Part shown: in pieces, positions 25,632-35,096 of the stretch
Numbering within the stretch: the first letter of the stretch is position 1
Layout: every line of letters begins with the position of its first letter
NCBI RefSeq assembly: GCF_004522175.1
Contig: NZ_SDEB01000010.1
Span: 62,001 to 126,000 of the forward strand
Direction: 5' to 3'
Source of the DNA: Paracoccus ravus
GTDB taxonomy: Bacteria > Pseudomonadota > Alphaproteobacteria > Rhodobacterales > Rhodobacteraceae
Length of the DNA: 64,000 nucleotides
The notes under the pieces: generated by a model
The model's database searches: none
What the model was told of the DNA's origin: nothing
Seen by the model: the letters and a program-made list of their open reading frames with translations, nothing else
Position numbers and translations under genes: made by a program

Positions 25632-27674
25632 TCAGAAGCTGCGCGACAGCGACAGCTTGAAGTTGCGCCCCGGCGCCGGACCGCCCAGCCAGCTCGCAGG
25701 CGTGTAATCCGTATCGGTCAGGTTATCGACGCCCATATGGACCTCGATCCCCTCGGCCATGCCCGATTGCGGGGACCAAGAGGCGAAGACGTCGTGCACG
25801 CCATATCCAGCGCGACGTTCGCCGCTCGGCTTGTCGCGCCCGGCGGCCAGCGTACTGCGGGCCCCGAGTCTCCAGGCCTCGTTCGCATTCCAGACCGCTT
25901 GCAGCATCACGCGATTGTTTTGCAGATATTCCAGATCGACATCGTCCTGATCGACGCCCTCGGTCACGGTCACGGCCGCGCCCAGTTCCCAATCATTCAG
26001 CAGATAGCTGGCCTCAAGCTCGCCGCCGCGCAGATAGGCGCGCTCGACATTGGTGTAATAGGCCATCGGGCCGTCGCCGGCACGGATGATCATGTCGTCG
26101 ATATGGTTGCGATAGAGCGTGAGTTTCATCACCGCCTGATCGCCCTCGGCCAGAATCGAGCTGCCAGAGTACGAGGTCCCGATCTCGAGGTTCTTGCCCT
26201 TTTCATCCTTGAGATTCGGGTTCGGGTTGGTGACCATCGAGCCGTCGTAAAGCTCGTCCACGGTCGGGATGCGGTTCACGAAGGCGACCGAGCCAAAGAC
26301 CGACCAGGCGTCGCTCAGGCGATAGATCGCGGCCACTTGGGGCTCGACCGCTTCGAATTCGCGAGCCTCGGTGTCAAAGCTGACGCTGTCCTTGGGCTCG
26401 GTGCGCTGCTTTTCGTAGCGCAGGCCGGAATTCACCGTCAACTTGTCCCAGGTGACCTCGGACAGAGCGAAGACCGACCAGCCATTGGTGTATCCTTCGG
26501 GATGCGACGAAGAGGGCACGCTGGACGAGCGGTCCTGCCGCCAGACCTCTGCCCCGGTGGTCAGGAAATGCTCATAGCCTTCGCCCGAAATATCGGCGGT
26601 ATTGTCGAGCTTGAATTTCCACAGCCGGTAGTCGCGCTTGCCAAGGAAAGCGTCCATGATCGGCTCGGCCGGATCATCGCCCTGCCGGACGTCCTTCATC
26701 GTGTTCGTGTAGGACAGCACCGCCTTCATGTCGATGTAGCGGTTCTCGGCGGGGTTCCAGCCCCAGACCAGCCGCGCGGTCTGGTCGCGCGTGGTGATGT
26801 CGCCCACACCCCAGGAGAAGCCCGGATAATACAGGTCTTTCTGCGCGCCATGCATCTGGTCGAAATCCTGATTGTCGCCCTTGGCCTCGAGATGCTGATA
26901 CGAGAAGGCGACATATTGGTCGCCGAAGGTCTTCTTGGCCTTCAGAAGCAGGTTCGGGGTGTTCGAATCCGAGCGGATCGTGGTGTTGCCCTCGGAATCC
27001 TTGGTATCTCCCAGCTTACGCCAGGCAAAGGCCGCGACACCCTCGAAATCCTCCGCCGGACGCCAGCCAAGAGCAAGGCTGCCCAGCACGCTGTCGGGAT
27101 TCGAGGAATAGCCCAGCTTGGCACGTCCGCCGAATGTCTTGCCCTCGGCGATCAGGTCCGAGGCCTCGATCGTCTCCATCGCGATGACGCCGCCAAGCGC
27201 ACCCGCGCCGTAAAGCGTCGATGAGCCGGGACCGCGCAGCACCTCGACCTGGCGCAGGAAGTCCGGCTCGACGAAGATCGCGCCCTGACGGTAGGATTCG
27301 TAGTATTTCTCTTCGCCGTCGATCAGCTGGACGATCCCGGCCTCGCCCCCGGCCAGGCCATTTGCGCCGAAGCCACGGATATTGAAGCCCTGGCCGAAGA
27401 AGCTGCCCGAGCCGGTCCCGGCGACGCCCGGCACGGTGGCCAGCACCTCGCCGATATGGATGGGCGCGATGTCGTCAAGCGCCTGCGCATCGACGACCGA
27501 TACGGATTGCGGCACTTCGGAGGCCACCTTGGGCGTGCCGGCGCGCAGGACCAGCGGGTCAAGCAAGGTGACGACCGGCGCGGTCATGTCCTGAGCAAAG
27601 GCGGGAAAAGCAAGGATCGCGGTCAGGCAGGTCGTGCCCGCCAGCAATGTGGCGCGGAATGAATGTTGTGTCAT
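25632..27674 (-). CDS. TonB-dependent haem/hemin receptor
   Basis: A 680-residue outer-membrane receptor. Starting at the ATG at 27674 gives a signal peptide (hydrophobic stretch to FPAFAQD), then the plug domain (VSEVPQSVSVVDAQAL-like TonB-box region, FNIRGFGANG, VEVLRGPGSSTLYGAGALGG) and the beta-barrel, ending in Phe (LSLSRSF) as outer-membrane assembly requires. The frame continues upstream to 27761, but that would overrun the promoter. It is divergent from hmuSTUV, so haem rather than a siderophore is the likely ligand. An Iron-Rhodo-box-like site lies at 27746-27760. Confidence 0.9.
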   Translation of the reverse strand: MTQHSFRATLLAGTTCLTAILAFPAFAQDMTAPVVTLLDPLVLRAGTPKVASEVPQSVSVVDAQALDDIAPIHIGEVLATVPGVAGTGSGSFFGQGFNIRGFGANGLAGGEAGIVQLIDGEEKYYESYRQGAIFVEPDFLRQVEVLRGPGSSTLYGAGALGGVIAMETIEASDLIAEGKTFGGRAKLGYSSNPDSVLGSLALGWRPAEDFEGVAAFAWRKLGDTKDSEGNTTIRSDSNTPNLLLKAKKTFGDQYVAFSYQHLEAKGDNQDFDQMHGAQKDLYYPGFSWGVGDITTRDQTARLVWGWNPAENRYIDMKAVLSYTNTMKDVRQGDDPAEPIMDAFLGKRDYRLWKFKLDNTADISGEGYEHFLTTGAEVWRQDRSSSVPSSSHPEGYTNGWSVFALSEVTWDKLTVNSGLRYEKQRTEPKDSVSFDTEAREFEAVEPQVAAIYRLSDAWSVFGSVAFVNRIPTVDELYDGSMVTNPNPNLKDEKGKNLEIGTSYSGSSILAEGDQAVMKLTLYRNHIDDMIIRAGDGPMAYYTNVERAYLRGGELEASYLLNDWELGAAVTVTEGVDQDDVDLEYLQNNRVMLQAVWNANEAWRLGARSTLAAGRDKPSGERRAGYGVHDVFASWSPQSGMAEGIEVHMGVDNLTDTDYTPASWLGGPAPGRNFKLSLSRSF

Positions 27675-27745
27675 AGGTCCCCGAGTCGATTTTTCATGAT
27701 TTTTGGCTGGCACGGGGCTGGCATCTTGCATCCGGTTAAAATTCA

Positions 27746-27760
27746 TGAGTAAAAATGTCA
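27746..27760. promoter_or_regulatory. Iron-Rhodo-box-like element (TGA-N9-TCA)
   Basis: TGAGTAAAAATGTCA matches the TGA-N9-TCA pattern reported for an iron-responsive motif in Rhodobacterales. It lies in the 144-bp divergent gap between the haem receptor (start 27674) and hmuS (start 27819), where it could control both. The trinucleotide pattern is short, so the support comes mainly from position. Confidence 0.5.
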
Positions 27761-27818
27761 ATCATTCGAAAGTGCCTCAAGCCGACTTGCCAGGGACACC
27801 ACACCAAGAAGGCTCACT

Positions 27819-28859
27819 ATGACCGATCATTCCCCCGCCGCCCTGCGCCAGATCATCGCCGAGGATACTGGCCGCCCCGTCGATCTGGCCGCAAAGCTTG
27901 GCCTGCCCGAGGCTTGTCTGGTCGCCGCCCAGGTCGGCCATGCCGCGCTGCGCATCGACCCGACGCTCGGTCGCCTGATCCCCGCCGTCCAGTCCCTGGG
28001 CGAGGTCATGGCGCTGACCCGCAACCGGTCCTGCGTGATCGAGAAGGTCGGGACCTATAATGATTTCCATGACGGCGATCACGCGGCGATGACGCTGGAT
28101 CCCGAGATCGACATGCGCTTCTTTCCGCGTCACTGGGTGCATGCCTTTGCCGTCGAGAAGGCAAGCGAGTCGGGCGTGAAACGCTCGATCCAGGTCTTTG
28201 ACGCGGCGGGCGATGCGGTCCACAAGGTCCATCTGCGCGCAACCTCGGACCTTGCCGCCTGGGAGGTGCTCAAGCGCGACCTCGCCCTTGCTGATCAATC
28301 CGACAGCGCCGAGTTCGCCTCCCGCGAGCCGGTCGAGCCGGCCCGGCCCGCGCCTGAACGCGTCGATGCGCTGCGCCGCGAATGGGCCGAGATGACCGAT
28401 ACGCATCAGTTCAACACGCTGATCCGCCGGCTCAAGATGAACCGGCTGGGGGCCTATCGGATCGCGGGGGCACCCTTTGTCCGCCGCCTCGCCGTCGAAT
28501 CGGTCCCGGCGCTCTTGGAACGCGTCCAGGCCGAGCGCGCGGGCGTGATGTTCTTTGTCGGCAATATGGGCTGCATCGAGATCCATTCGGGCCATTTCGA
28601 GACGCTCAAGCCGATGGGACCTTGGCTCAATGTGCTGGACCCGCGTTTCAACCTGCATCTGCGCGGCGATCACGTCGCCGAGGTTTGGGCCGTCGACAAG
28701 CCCACCAAGCGCGGCCCCGCCCTCTCGGTCGAGGCTTTCGACGCCGAGGGCGCGCTGATCTTCCAATGTTTCGGCCTGCGTCCGGAAAAGGGCGGCGATG
28801 CGGCGCAATGGGCCGCGCTGGTCGATGGCCTGCCCGCCTTGGCCGAGGCCGCGGCGTGA
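27819..28859 (+). CDS. hmuS: Hemin-degrading/haem-chaperone protein HmuS
   Basis: A 346-residue cytoplasmic protein of the HmuS/HemS/ChuX family, made of two homologous halves (about 10-165 and 185-340). The halves share the pattern seen in VMALTRNRSCVIEKVGTY and VMFFVGNMGCIEIHSG. It takes haem delivered by HmuTUV and passes it to, or carries out, ring breakdown. It is the first gene of hmuSTUV, downstream of an iron-type control site, and its TGA overlaps the GTG start of hmuT. Confidence 0.93.
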   Translation: MTDHSPAALRQIIAEDTGRPVDLAAKLGLPEACLVAAQVGHAALRIDPTLGRLIPAVQSLGEVMALTRNRSCVIEKVGTYNDFHDGDHAAMTLDPEIDMRFFPRHWVHAFAVEKASESGVKRSIQVFDAAGDAVHKVHLRATSDLAAWEVLKRDLALADQSDSAEFASREPVEPARPAPERVDALRREWAEMTDTHQFNTLIRRLKMNRLGAYRIAGAPFVRRLAVESVPALLERVQAERAGVMFFVGNMGCIEIHSGHFETLKPMGPWLNVLDPRFNLHLRGDHVAEVWAVDKPTKRGPALSVEAFDAEGALIFQCFGLRPEKGGDAAQWAALVDGLPALAEAAA

Positions 28860-29731
28860 AACAGCTGGCCCTCGTGGCGATCTGCCTCGCCGCGCCCCTT
28901 CATGCCGAAAGCCATCCCGATGCCAGCCGGGTGCTGGCCATCGGCGGTTCGGTCACGGAAATCGTCTATGCGCTTGGGGAACAGGACCGGCTGGTCGGTC
29001 GCGACACCACCTCGAACTGGCCGCCCGAGGCCAGTGCCCTGACCGATATCGGCTATATGCGCGCGCTCTCGCCCGAAGGCGTGCTGTCGGTTTCGCCCGA
29101 CCTGATCCTTGCCGAAGAGGGGGCCGGCCCGCCCGAGGCGGTATCGGTCCTGAAATCGGCCGAATTGCCCTATGTCACCATCCCCGAGGGCTATGACATG
29201 AAGGGTGTGCTGGCCAAGGTCGATGCCGTGGCCGAGGCGCTTGGCGTGCCCGAACAGGGCCGCGCATTGCAAGACCGTCTTGCCGCCGAGCTTTCGCAAG
29301 CCGAAACGCTGGCCAAGGCCGTCGAGACGCCGCGCAGGGTGCTGTTCATCCTCTCGCTTCAAGGCGGAAGGGTCATGGCGGGCGGCGAGGATAGCTCGGC
29401 CGATGGCATCATCCGCCTTGCCGGGGCGCAAAACGCGCTTGGTGGGATGCAGGGATACAAGCAGATCACCGACGAAGCCGTGATCGAGGCCGCGCCCGAT
29501 GTGATCCTGATGATGCGTCGCGGAGACGCCAAGGCCGATGCCGCCGCGAACGGGGGCGCGGATGACGTCGCCGTGATCGAGGCCGCGCGGGCCGTTCCCG
29601 CCATCGCCCAGACCCCGGCGGGCCGCGACGGCCGGATCGTCGTCATGGATGGGCTGAAGCTGCTGGGCTTCGGCCCCCGCACAGGCGAGGCGGCGCTGGA
29701 ACTGCACAAGCTTGTCTACGAGGCGCGGTGA
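28856..29731 (+). CDS. hmuT: Hemin ABC transporter substrate-binding protein HmuT
   Basis: A 291-residue class III periplasmic binding protein with a short signal peptide (KQLALVAICLAAPLHAES). The mature protein starts RVLAIGGSVTEIVYALGEQDRLVGRDTTS, a typical HmuT opening, and has the conserved DIGYMRALSPEGVLS with the Tyr proposed to bind haem iron in this family. The GTG at 28856 overlaps the hmuS stop by 4 bp. An in-frame opening continues upstream inside hmuS but would remove the signal peptide from the N-terminus. Confidence 0.92.
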   Translation: MKQLALVAICLAAPLHAESHPDASRVLAIGGSVTEIVYALGEQDRLVGRDTTSNWPPEASALTDIGYMRALSPEGVLSVSPDLILAEEGAGPPEAVSVLKSAELPYVTIPEGYDMKGVLAKVDAVAEALGVPEQGRALQDRLAAELSQAETLAKAVETPRRVLFILSLQGGRVMAGGEDSSADGIIRLAGAQNALGGMQGYKQITDEAVIEAAPDVILMMRRGDAKADAAANGGADDVAVIEAARAVPAIAQTPAGRDGRIVVMDGLKLLGFGPRTGEAALELHKLVYEAR

Positions 29732-30801
29732 TGCAGGCCGTCCGTCCCATCCCCGCCGTCATTGCCGGGGATCGCAGCCAGCGCGCGCGGCTGACCGGCG
29801 CAATATTGGTGCTGCTGCTGCTGATAACGGCTGTGGCTTCGCTGGGCTGGGGTGCCTCTGGCACCTCGCTGAGCCGCGCGCTTTCGAATCTGGCGGCGGG
29901 GCGCGAGCTTGCCGTGCAGGACCGGGTGGTGCTGCTCGACATCCGTCTGCCGCGCATGGTGATGGGGATCTGCGTGGGCGCGTCCCTGGCGGTGTCGGGG
30001 GCGCTGATGCAGGGGCTTTTCCGCAATCCGCTGGCCGATCCGGGGATTGTCGGGGTCAGTTCCGGTGCCTCACTGGGTGCGATCTCGGCGATCGTTCTGG
30101 GCGGCGCGTTGCCTGCGGCCATCGCTGGCTGGCTGGGCTGGGCGCTGGTCCCACTCGCTGCCTTTGCCGGAAGCTGGATCACGACCATGCTGCTTTACCG
30201 CATCGCCACCCGGCAAGGGCGGACCTCGGTCGCGACCATGCTGCTGGCGGGGATCGCGCTTGGCGCGATCATGAGCGCGATCGGCGGGCTGGTGATCCTG
30301 CGCGCCAATGACAGCCAATTGCGCGATCTGACCTTCTGGGGCTTGGGCTCGCTGGCCGGTGCGACCTGGCCGAAGCTGATGGTGGCCGTGCCGATCATGG
30401 CGGCTGGGGTGCTGAGCGCGCCCGCCTTGGCCCGCGGCCTGAATGCGCTGGCCCTGGGCGAGGCCGCGGCGGGTCATGTCGGAATCCGCGTCCAGCGCGT
30501 CAAGAACCGCGCCATCCTGACCGTTGCCGCGGCGACGGGGGCCGCGGTCGCCGTCTCGGGCGGGATCGGCTTCGTGGGCATCGTCGTCCCACATCTGTTG
30601 CGGTTGGCCAGCGGTCCCGATCATCGCTGGCTCTTGGTGAATTCGGGGCTTTTGGGCGCGGTCATGCTGCTTTGGGCCGATATGGCCAGCCGCACCCTCA
30701 TCGCACCGGCGGAATTGCCCATCGGCATTGTCACGGCGATGATCGGCGGGCCGTTCTTCCTGTGGATCCTGTTGCGCAATCGTGGAGTGCTGGACCTGTG
30801 A
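29731..30801 (+). CDS. hmuU: Hemin ABC transporter permease HmuU
   Basis: A 356-residue FecCD/BtuC-family permease with about ten transmembrane helices. Motifs are RLPRMVMGICVGASLAVSGALMQ (residues near 70-95), NPLADPGIVGVSSGA and the cytoplasmic GFVGIVVPHLLR loop that contacts the ATPase. The ATG at 29731 overlaps the hmuT TGA by one base. Partner of HmuT and HmuV in haem import. Confidence 0.92.
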   Translation: MQAVRPIPAVIAGDRSQRARLTGAILVLLLLITAVASLGWGASGTSLSRALSNLAAGRELAVQDRVVLLDIRLPRMVMGICVGASLAVSGALMQGLFRNPLADPGIVGVSSGASLGAISAIVLGGALPAAIAGWLGWALVPLAAFAGSWITTMLLYRIATRQGRTSVATMLLAGIALGAIMSAIGGLVILRANDSQLRDLTFWGLGSLAGATWPKLMVAVPIMAAGVLSAPALARGLNALALGEAAAGHVGIRVQRVKNRAILTVAAATGAAVAVSGGIGFVGIVVPHLLRLASGPDHRWLLVNSGLLGAVMLLWADMASRTLIAPAELPIGIVTAMIGGPFFLWILLRNRGVLDL

Positions 30802-31583
30802 GCCTGATCGCTCAAGATATTACGGTCGCGATCGGCCGCAAGCGGATCCTGGATGGAGTCTCGATCGAGGCCCAAGCCGGGCAGTTCACCGCCATTGTCG
30901 GCCCGAACGGTTCGGGCAAGACGACGCTGATGCGCGCTTTGACCGGCGAATTGCCGCATCGCGGCCGGATCGCCCTGGGCGGTGACGAGATCGACTCGCT
31001 TTCTCCCGAGGAACTGGCCCGCCGTCGTGGCGTGCTGCCGCAGGCGGCGGCTTTGTCCTTTCCCTTCACCGTGGCCGAGGTGGTCCGCATCGGGCTCGAG
31101 GCGCGGGGCGAGCGGGACGATGCGCTGATCCCGGCCGTGCTGGCGGCGGTGGATCTGCCCGGATTTTCGGGGCGGCTCTATCAGGAGCTATCCGGGGGCG
31201 AGCAGCAGCGCGTGCAATTGGCGCGCGTGCTGGCGCAAGTCTGGCAGCCGGTCGGCGTGGATGGCCCACGCTGGCTGTTTCTTGACGAGCCGGTCAGCAG
31301 CCTTGATGTCGCGCATCAGCTGACGGTGATGCGGCTGGCGGCGGATTACGCCCGCCGGGGAGGCGGCGTGCTTGCCGTCATGCATGACCTCAACCTGACG
31401 GCGCTCTTCGCGCAAAAGGTGATCCTCATGGGCCGGGGCAAGGTTTTGGCGCAGGGCTGCCCCGCCGAGGTGATGACCGATGCGATCCTCTCGGATGCTT
31501 ATGGCTGCGCCCTGCGGGTGAATGCGGTTCCGGCTCAGGGCATCTGGATCCTGCCGCAGGCAAGCCTGCCCGAGGCCTGCTAG
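30798..31583 (+). CDS. hmuV: Hemin ABC transporter ATP-binding protein HmuV
   Basis: A 261-residue ATPase with Walker A GPNGSGKTT, signature LSGGEQQRV, Walker B WLFLDEPVSSLD and switch His in VMHDLNLTA. The GTG at 30798 overlaps the hmuU stop by 4 bp. The insert before Walker B (VWQPVGVDGPR) is typical of HmuV. It is the last gene of hmuSTUV and is followed by a hairpin. Confidence 0.92.
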   Translation: MSLIAQDITVAIGRKRILDGVSIEAQAGQFTAIVGPNGSGKTTLMRALTGELPHRGRIALGGDEIDSLSPEELARRRGVLPQAAALSFPFTVAEVVRIGLEARGERDDALIPAVLAAVDLPGFSGRLYQELSGGEQQRVQLARVLAQVWQPVGVDGPRWLFLDEPVSSLDVAHQLTVMRLAADYARRGGGVLAVMHDLNLTALFAQKVILMGRGKVLAQGCPAEVMTDAILSDAYGCALRVNAVPAQGIWILPQASLPEAC

Positions 31584-31601
31584 GAGCATCGGCCTCGCCA
31601 G

Positions 31602-31624
31602 GAAGGGCGGGGCGGCCCCCCTTC
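31602..31624. terminator. Hairpin between convergent hmuV and permease genes
   Basis: GAAGGG at 31602-31607 pairs with CCCTTC at 31619-31624, with additional G-C pairs inside, located between the converging genes ending at 31583 and 31630. Only two T residues follow, so it is a moderate terminator candidate. Confidence 0.45.
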
Positions 31625-31629
31625 TTGGG

Positions 31630-32856
31630 TCATCGAACCCCCGATGCGGTGCCAAGGTCGATCTGACGCGCGATGCCATAGGCGCAGAAGAGCGAACAGA
31701 GCAGGGCGCTGGAAAACAGGGCGGGATAGCCGAAAACTCCGGCGATCTGGGCCCCGACGACACCCAGGACCATGCCGATGCCAGCATCCATGCATTGGAA
31801 CAGGGTGAAATCCACGCCGGCCTGCTGTGGATCGGACCATTGCATGAAACGGGCGTAAAGCGCGACAAAACCAAAGGCCAGCCAGGCATTCGAGATGATC
31901 TGCGTCAGCACCGCCAATGGCCCCAGCGGCAATGGCAGCCCGGCGGCGACGCCAAGACAATAGGCCAGCACGACCGCCTGGCCGAACAGGGCGATCATCA
32001 GGACCGCAAGCGTTCCGAGCCGGGCGACGACGACACCGCCCAGCACCGCGCCGATCAGCCCGACCACCAGACTGCCCGAGGCGCTGTAAAGCCCGACTTC
32101 GGTCAGGCTGAACCCCTTGTCCACGAGGAACGGCCCGAAAAAGGCCAGCGTGGACTTCATCGCGGCCACGAAAAGCGCGGTGACCAGCAGGCCGCGCCGC
32201 AATTCGGGCCGGGCAAGCGCGCGGCGCAGGCTCGCGCCGCCGGCCGCCGGTTCGCTGCGCGGCGCGGGTTGACGCAGCACCAGGAATGGCAGAGTGCAAG
32301 TCAGGCACAGACCGGCCAGCACGGCAAGGCCCGGCTGCCAGCCCCAGCGGTCGATTGCGACCAGAACCAGCCCTCCGCCAAGCGCTGCCCCGACATAGGC
32401 GCCGCCCACCTGCATCATGTTGGCCCAGGAATAGGCGCTGGAAGGAAATGCCTCGACCGCATGGCCATCGCAGGCGATATCGACGGTGGCCGTCGCGGTC
32501 GCGATGACGAAAAGCGTCGCGATCAACGGGAAAAGCGGCGTTCCGCCTTGATCCGACATGACCAAGAGGGCGGCCATGACCAGGCCGCCGCCCGAGGCGA
32601 TCAGCGCCTTGGTCCGGGGCGCGCGCCCCTTTGGACGCCGCCAGCGCTCGACCCAAGGGCTCCAGAGGAACTTCAGCGCCCAGGGCAGCACCAGAAGCGA
32701 GAGAAACCCCAGATGTTCCAGCGCCATGCCCTGCGCGCGCATGAATGCGGGCAGGGCGGACCAGATGAAGCCGCCCAGAATGCTCTGCGTGACATAGAGC
32801 CCGCCCAGCGTGCCCAATGCCGCCGGCAGGGCAAGGCGGCGCAGATTCCTCTCCAT
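31630..32856 (-). CDS. MFS permease, RhtX/FptX-like siderophore importer
   Basis: A 408-residue major-facilitator protein with about 12 hydrophobic helices; FIWSALPAFMRAQGMALEHLG and the loop LKFLWSPWVERWRR after helix 2 resemble the RhtX/FptX/AmpG group. These permeases carry an iron-siderophore across the inner membrane without an ABC transporter. Its ATG lies 2 bp beyond the stop of the siderophore receptor gene, the same pairing seen with RhtX-RhtA and FptX-FptA. The ligand is unknown; no siderophore biosynthesis genes are present. Confidence 0.78.
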   Translation of the reverse strand: MERNLRRLALPAALGTLGGLYVTQSILGGFIWSALPAFMRAQGMALEHLGFLSLLVLPWALKFLWSPWVERWRRPKGRAPRTKALIASGGGLVMAALLVMSDQGGTPLFPLIATLFVIATATATVDIACDGHAVEAFPSSAYSWANMMQVGGAYVGAALGGGLVLVAIDRWGWQPGLAVLAGLCLTCTLPFLVLRQPAPRSEPAAGGASLRRALARPELRRGLLVTALFVAAMKSTLAFFGPFLVDKGFSLTEVGLYSASGSLVVGLIGAVLGGVVVARLGTLAVLMIALFGQAVVLAYCLGVAAGLPLPLGPLAVLTQIISNAWLAFGFVALYARFMQWSDPQQAGVDFTLFQCMDAGIGMVLGVVGAQIAGVFGYPALFSSALLCSLFCAYGIARQIDLGTASGVR

Positions 32857-32857
32857 C

Positions 32858-34948
32858 TCAGAAGCGGCGCGACAGGCTCAGATCGATCATGCGCGACTCG
32901 TCGCGATAGCACCAGCCTGCCGTGCAGGTCTGGCCCTCGCGGTCAAAGAGGTTGCGGATATTCAGCTGCAATTGCGTGCCCTCATGGCCAAGCCCGGCAA
33001 AATCATAGCGCGCCCCAAGGTCGAAATAGTTCCGGCTGGCATTCTCGATCGTGTTCAGATCGTCGCCATAGCTCTTGCCGATATAGCGCATCCCGGCCAT
33101 CAGCCCGACATTTTCCAGCGCGCCGGATTGCGGTTCATATTTCACGAAAAGCGACAGGGTGTCGTTCGGCACGCCCGAAAGCTCATTGCCTTCGGTGCCG
33201 GGGCTGCCCTTGTTGATCTCGACCTTCATATGGGTATAGGACGCGATCAGGCTCACGCCGTTTTCCAGATCGCTCACCGCCTCGAACTCGATCCCGCGCG
33301 AGGTCAGGTCGTATTGCAGCCCACGGTTGCGCCCGTCTTCGCCCACGACCAGCACCATGCCATTATCCTGACGGATGTCGAACAATGCGGCGGAGATCAC
33401 GCTGCGCTGGTCGGGCAGGGCGTATTTGACGCCGATCTCCTTTTGCAGCGCCTCGGTCGGATCGGCAGGGCTGCCGGTCGGGTCGGAACCGTCGTCATAG
33501 ACCTGCGCCACGTTCGGGGCAAAGGAACTTGCGATATTGGCATAGGGCGTCACGCCATTCGCCATCTCGTAGGAGACACCCAGACGCGCGGTGAAAGCCT
33601 CGTCCTTTTGCTCGCCGGACGTGACGGTCGTGGTGCCATAGACGGCATCGGAATAATCGGTATCGACCCAGTCATAGCGCGCCGAAAGCGAGAGGGTCAG
33701 CGCGTCGCGCTCGATCTGGTCGGCGACATAGACGCCGGTCTGAACCTGCTCGCGCGCGGCATAGAAGGGGGCGACCAGCGCCTCGTTCGCGGCCTGACCC
33801 AGCGCGGTTCCGCCGTAATCCGCGCTATATTCGCCCCGCAGATAATCGACCCCGAAGGCCAGGCTGTGCTGGAAATCCCCGGTCGTGAGCCTGTGTTCCA
33901 GCATCAGGTCGAGGACATGGGATTTTGCCGTCTCGTGATAGCGTTCCCAATAGCCGGGCAGCAGATCGGGATAGATCCCGTAGCGCGTGCCATAGCGCAT
34001 ATCGGCGCGCACCTTGCTCCAGCGATAGCTTTGGCGCAGCTGGGTGTCCTCGGATATCTCCCAGCTATATTCATAGCCGATGCGGAATTGCTCCAGATCG
34101 AAGCGGTTGTAATCCGGGTCGCCCGCCGGGGCATCGGTGACGTCCAGATCCTCGCCGAAATGGTAATAGGCCACGGCGCCGGTCTGGTCCTTGGCATATT
34201 CGGCGCTCACCAGCAGCCTTTGATCATCGGCAAGTCGGAAGCTGACCGAGGGGGCGAGCAGGATGCGGTCATCGGCATAGCCGTCGATATGGGTATCGGC
34301 ATCGCGGGCCAGAGCGACAAAGCGGTAAAGCGTGTCGCCGGTCGCATCCAGCGGGCCGGTGAAATCGACGGCGGCCTCGACGCGGGAATGGCTGCCAAAG
34401 CTTAGGCGGGTCTCGTTATAGGGCGTGTCCTTGGGGCGCTTGCTCACGACATTTACCAAGCCGCCCGGCGTGCTGACCCCGAACATGGACGAGGCCGGAC
34501 CCTTGAGCACGGCGATCCCTTCGAGCGTATAGGGGTCGTTGCGATACCAGGCGGACAGCCCGTTGAAGCTGCGCAAGCCGTCGCGGAACACGCCGGTCTG
34601 AAATGCCGGGAAACCGCGCAGCCAAAATGAATCGTAGCGCGTGTCATAGCCGTAATTTCCCGGCGTCGCCGAGGCCGTATAATTCAGCGCCTCAAGCATG
34701 GTGCGCGGCGCCTGATCCTGCAATTGATCCTGGGTGATGACGCTGACCGCCTGGGGCAGGCGCTGGATCGGCGTTTCGACCCGCGTCGCCTGCCGTCCCG
34801 AGATCGCGATATAGCCGTTCTGTTGCAGCGTCTCATCGCTTTCCGCCTCCAGAATGACCGGCTCCAGTTCGAGCGCGTCTTGGGCATGCAGCATGCCTGC
34901 AAAAGTGACGCCGCCCAGCAGCATGGCGAGGAAATTTCTCGGTTTCAT
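32858..34948 (-). CDS. TonB-dependent siderophore receptor
   Basis: A 696-residue outer-membrane receptor of the FhuA/FpvA-like siderophore group. Signal peptide to about residue 22 (MLHAQDA); plug with RLPQAVSVITQDQLQDQAPRTM, DSFWLRGFPAFQTGVFRDG and AVLKGPASSMFG; beta-barrel ending LSLSRRF. A CTAGWC pair of cysteines near the C-terminus could form a disulfide. It is cotranscribed with the RhtX-like permease. An imperfect 14-bp inverted repeat lies about 33 bp upstream of the start. Confidence 0.92.
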   Translation of the reverse strand: MKPRNFLAMLLGGVTFAGMLHAQDALELEPVILEAESDETLQQNGYIAISGRQATRVETPIQRLPQAVSVITQDQLQDQAPRTMLEALNYTASATPGNYGYDTRYDSFWLRGFPAFQTGVFRDGLRSFNGLSAWYRNDPYTLEGIAVLKGPASSMFGVSTPGGLVNVVSKRPKDTPYNETRLSFGSHSRVEAAVDFTGPLDATGDTLYRFVALARDADTHIDGYADDRILLAPSVSFRLADDQRLLVSAEYAKDQTGAVAYYHFGEDLDVTDAPAGDPDYNRFDLEQFRIGYEYSWEISEDTQLRQSYRWSKVRADMRYGTRYGIYPDLLPGYWERYHETAKSHVLDLMLEHRLTTGDFQHSLAFGVDYLRGEYSADYGGTALGQAANEALVAPFYAAREQVQTGVYVADQIERDALTLSLSARYDWVDTDYSDAVYGTTTVTSGEQKDEAFTARLGVSYEMANGVTPYANIASSFAPNVAQVYDDGSDPTGSPADPTEALQKEIGVKYALPDQRSVISAALFDIRQDNGMVLVVGEDGRNRGLQYDLTSRGIEFEAVSDLENGVSLIASYTHMKVEINKGSPGTEGNELSGVPNDTLSLFVKYEPQSGALENVGLMAGMRYIGKSYGDDLNTIENASRNYFDLGARYDFAGLGHEGTQLQLNIRNLFDREGQTCTAGWCYRDESRMIDLSLSRRF

Positions 34949-34980
34949 TCTCTTGTCCGTTTTCTGGTCAGGCGCAGCCC

Positions 34981-35030
34981 TTGTCTGCTTATCCTATAAA
35001 AAGAGTAAGCATTGAAGGGATAGCAGACAA
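34981..35030 (-). promoter_or_regulatory. Inverted repeat upstream of the siderophore receptor
   Basis: TTGTCTGCTTATCC (34981-34994) and GGATAGCAGACAA (35018-35030) are complementary apart from one extra T, separated by 23 AT-rich bases. No T-run follows on the minus strand, so a regulator site or leader hairpin for the receptor gene is more likely than a terminator. It does not contain the TGA-N9-TCA pattern found at the haem locus. Confidence 0.45.
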
Positions 35031-35096
35031 AAAAACTCGGGTCCTGTGGCCAAGATGCATCCCGGCCGGGCCTGCCGGGATCGTGCCGGTGGGGCG

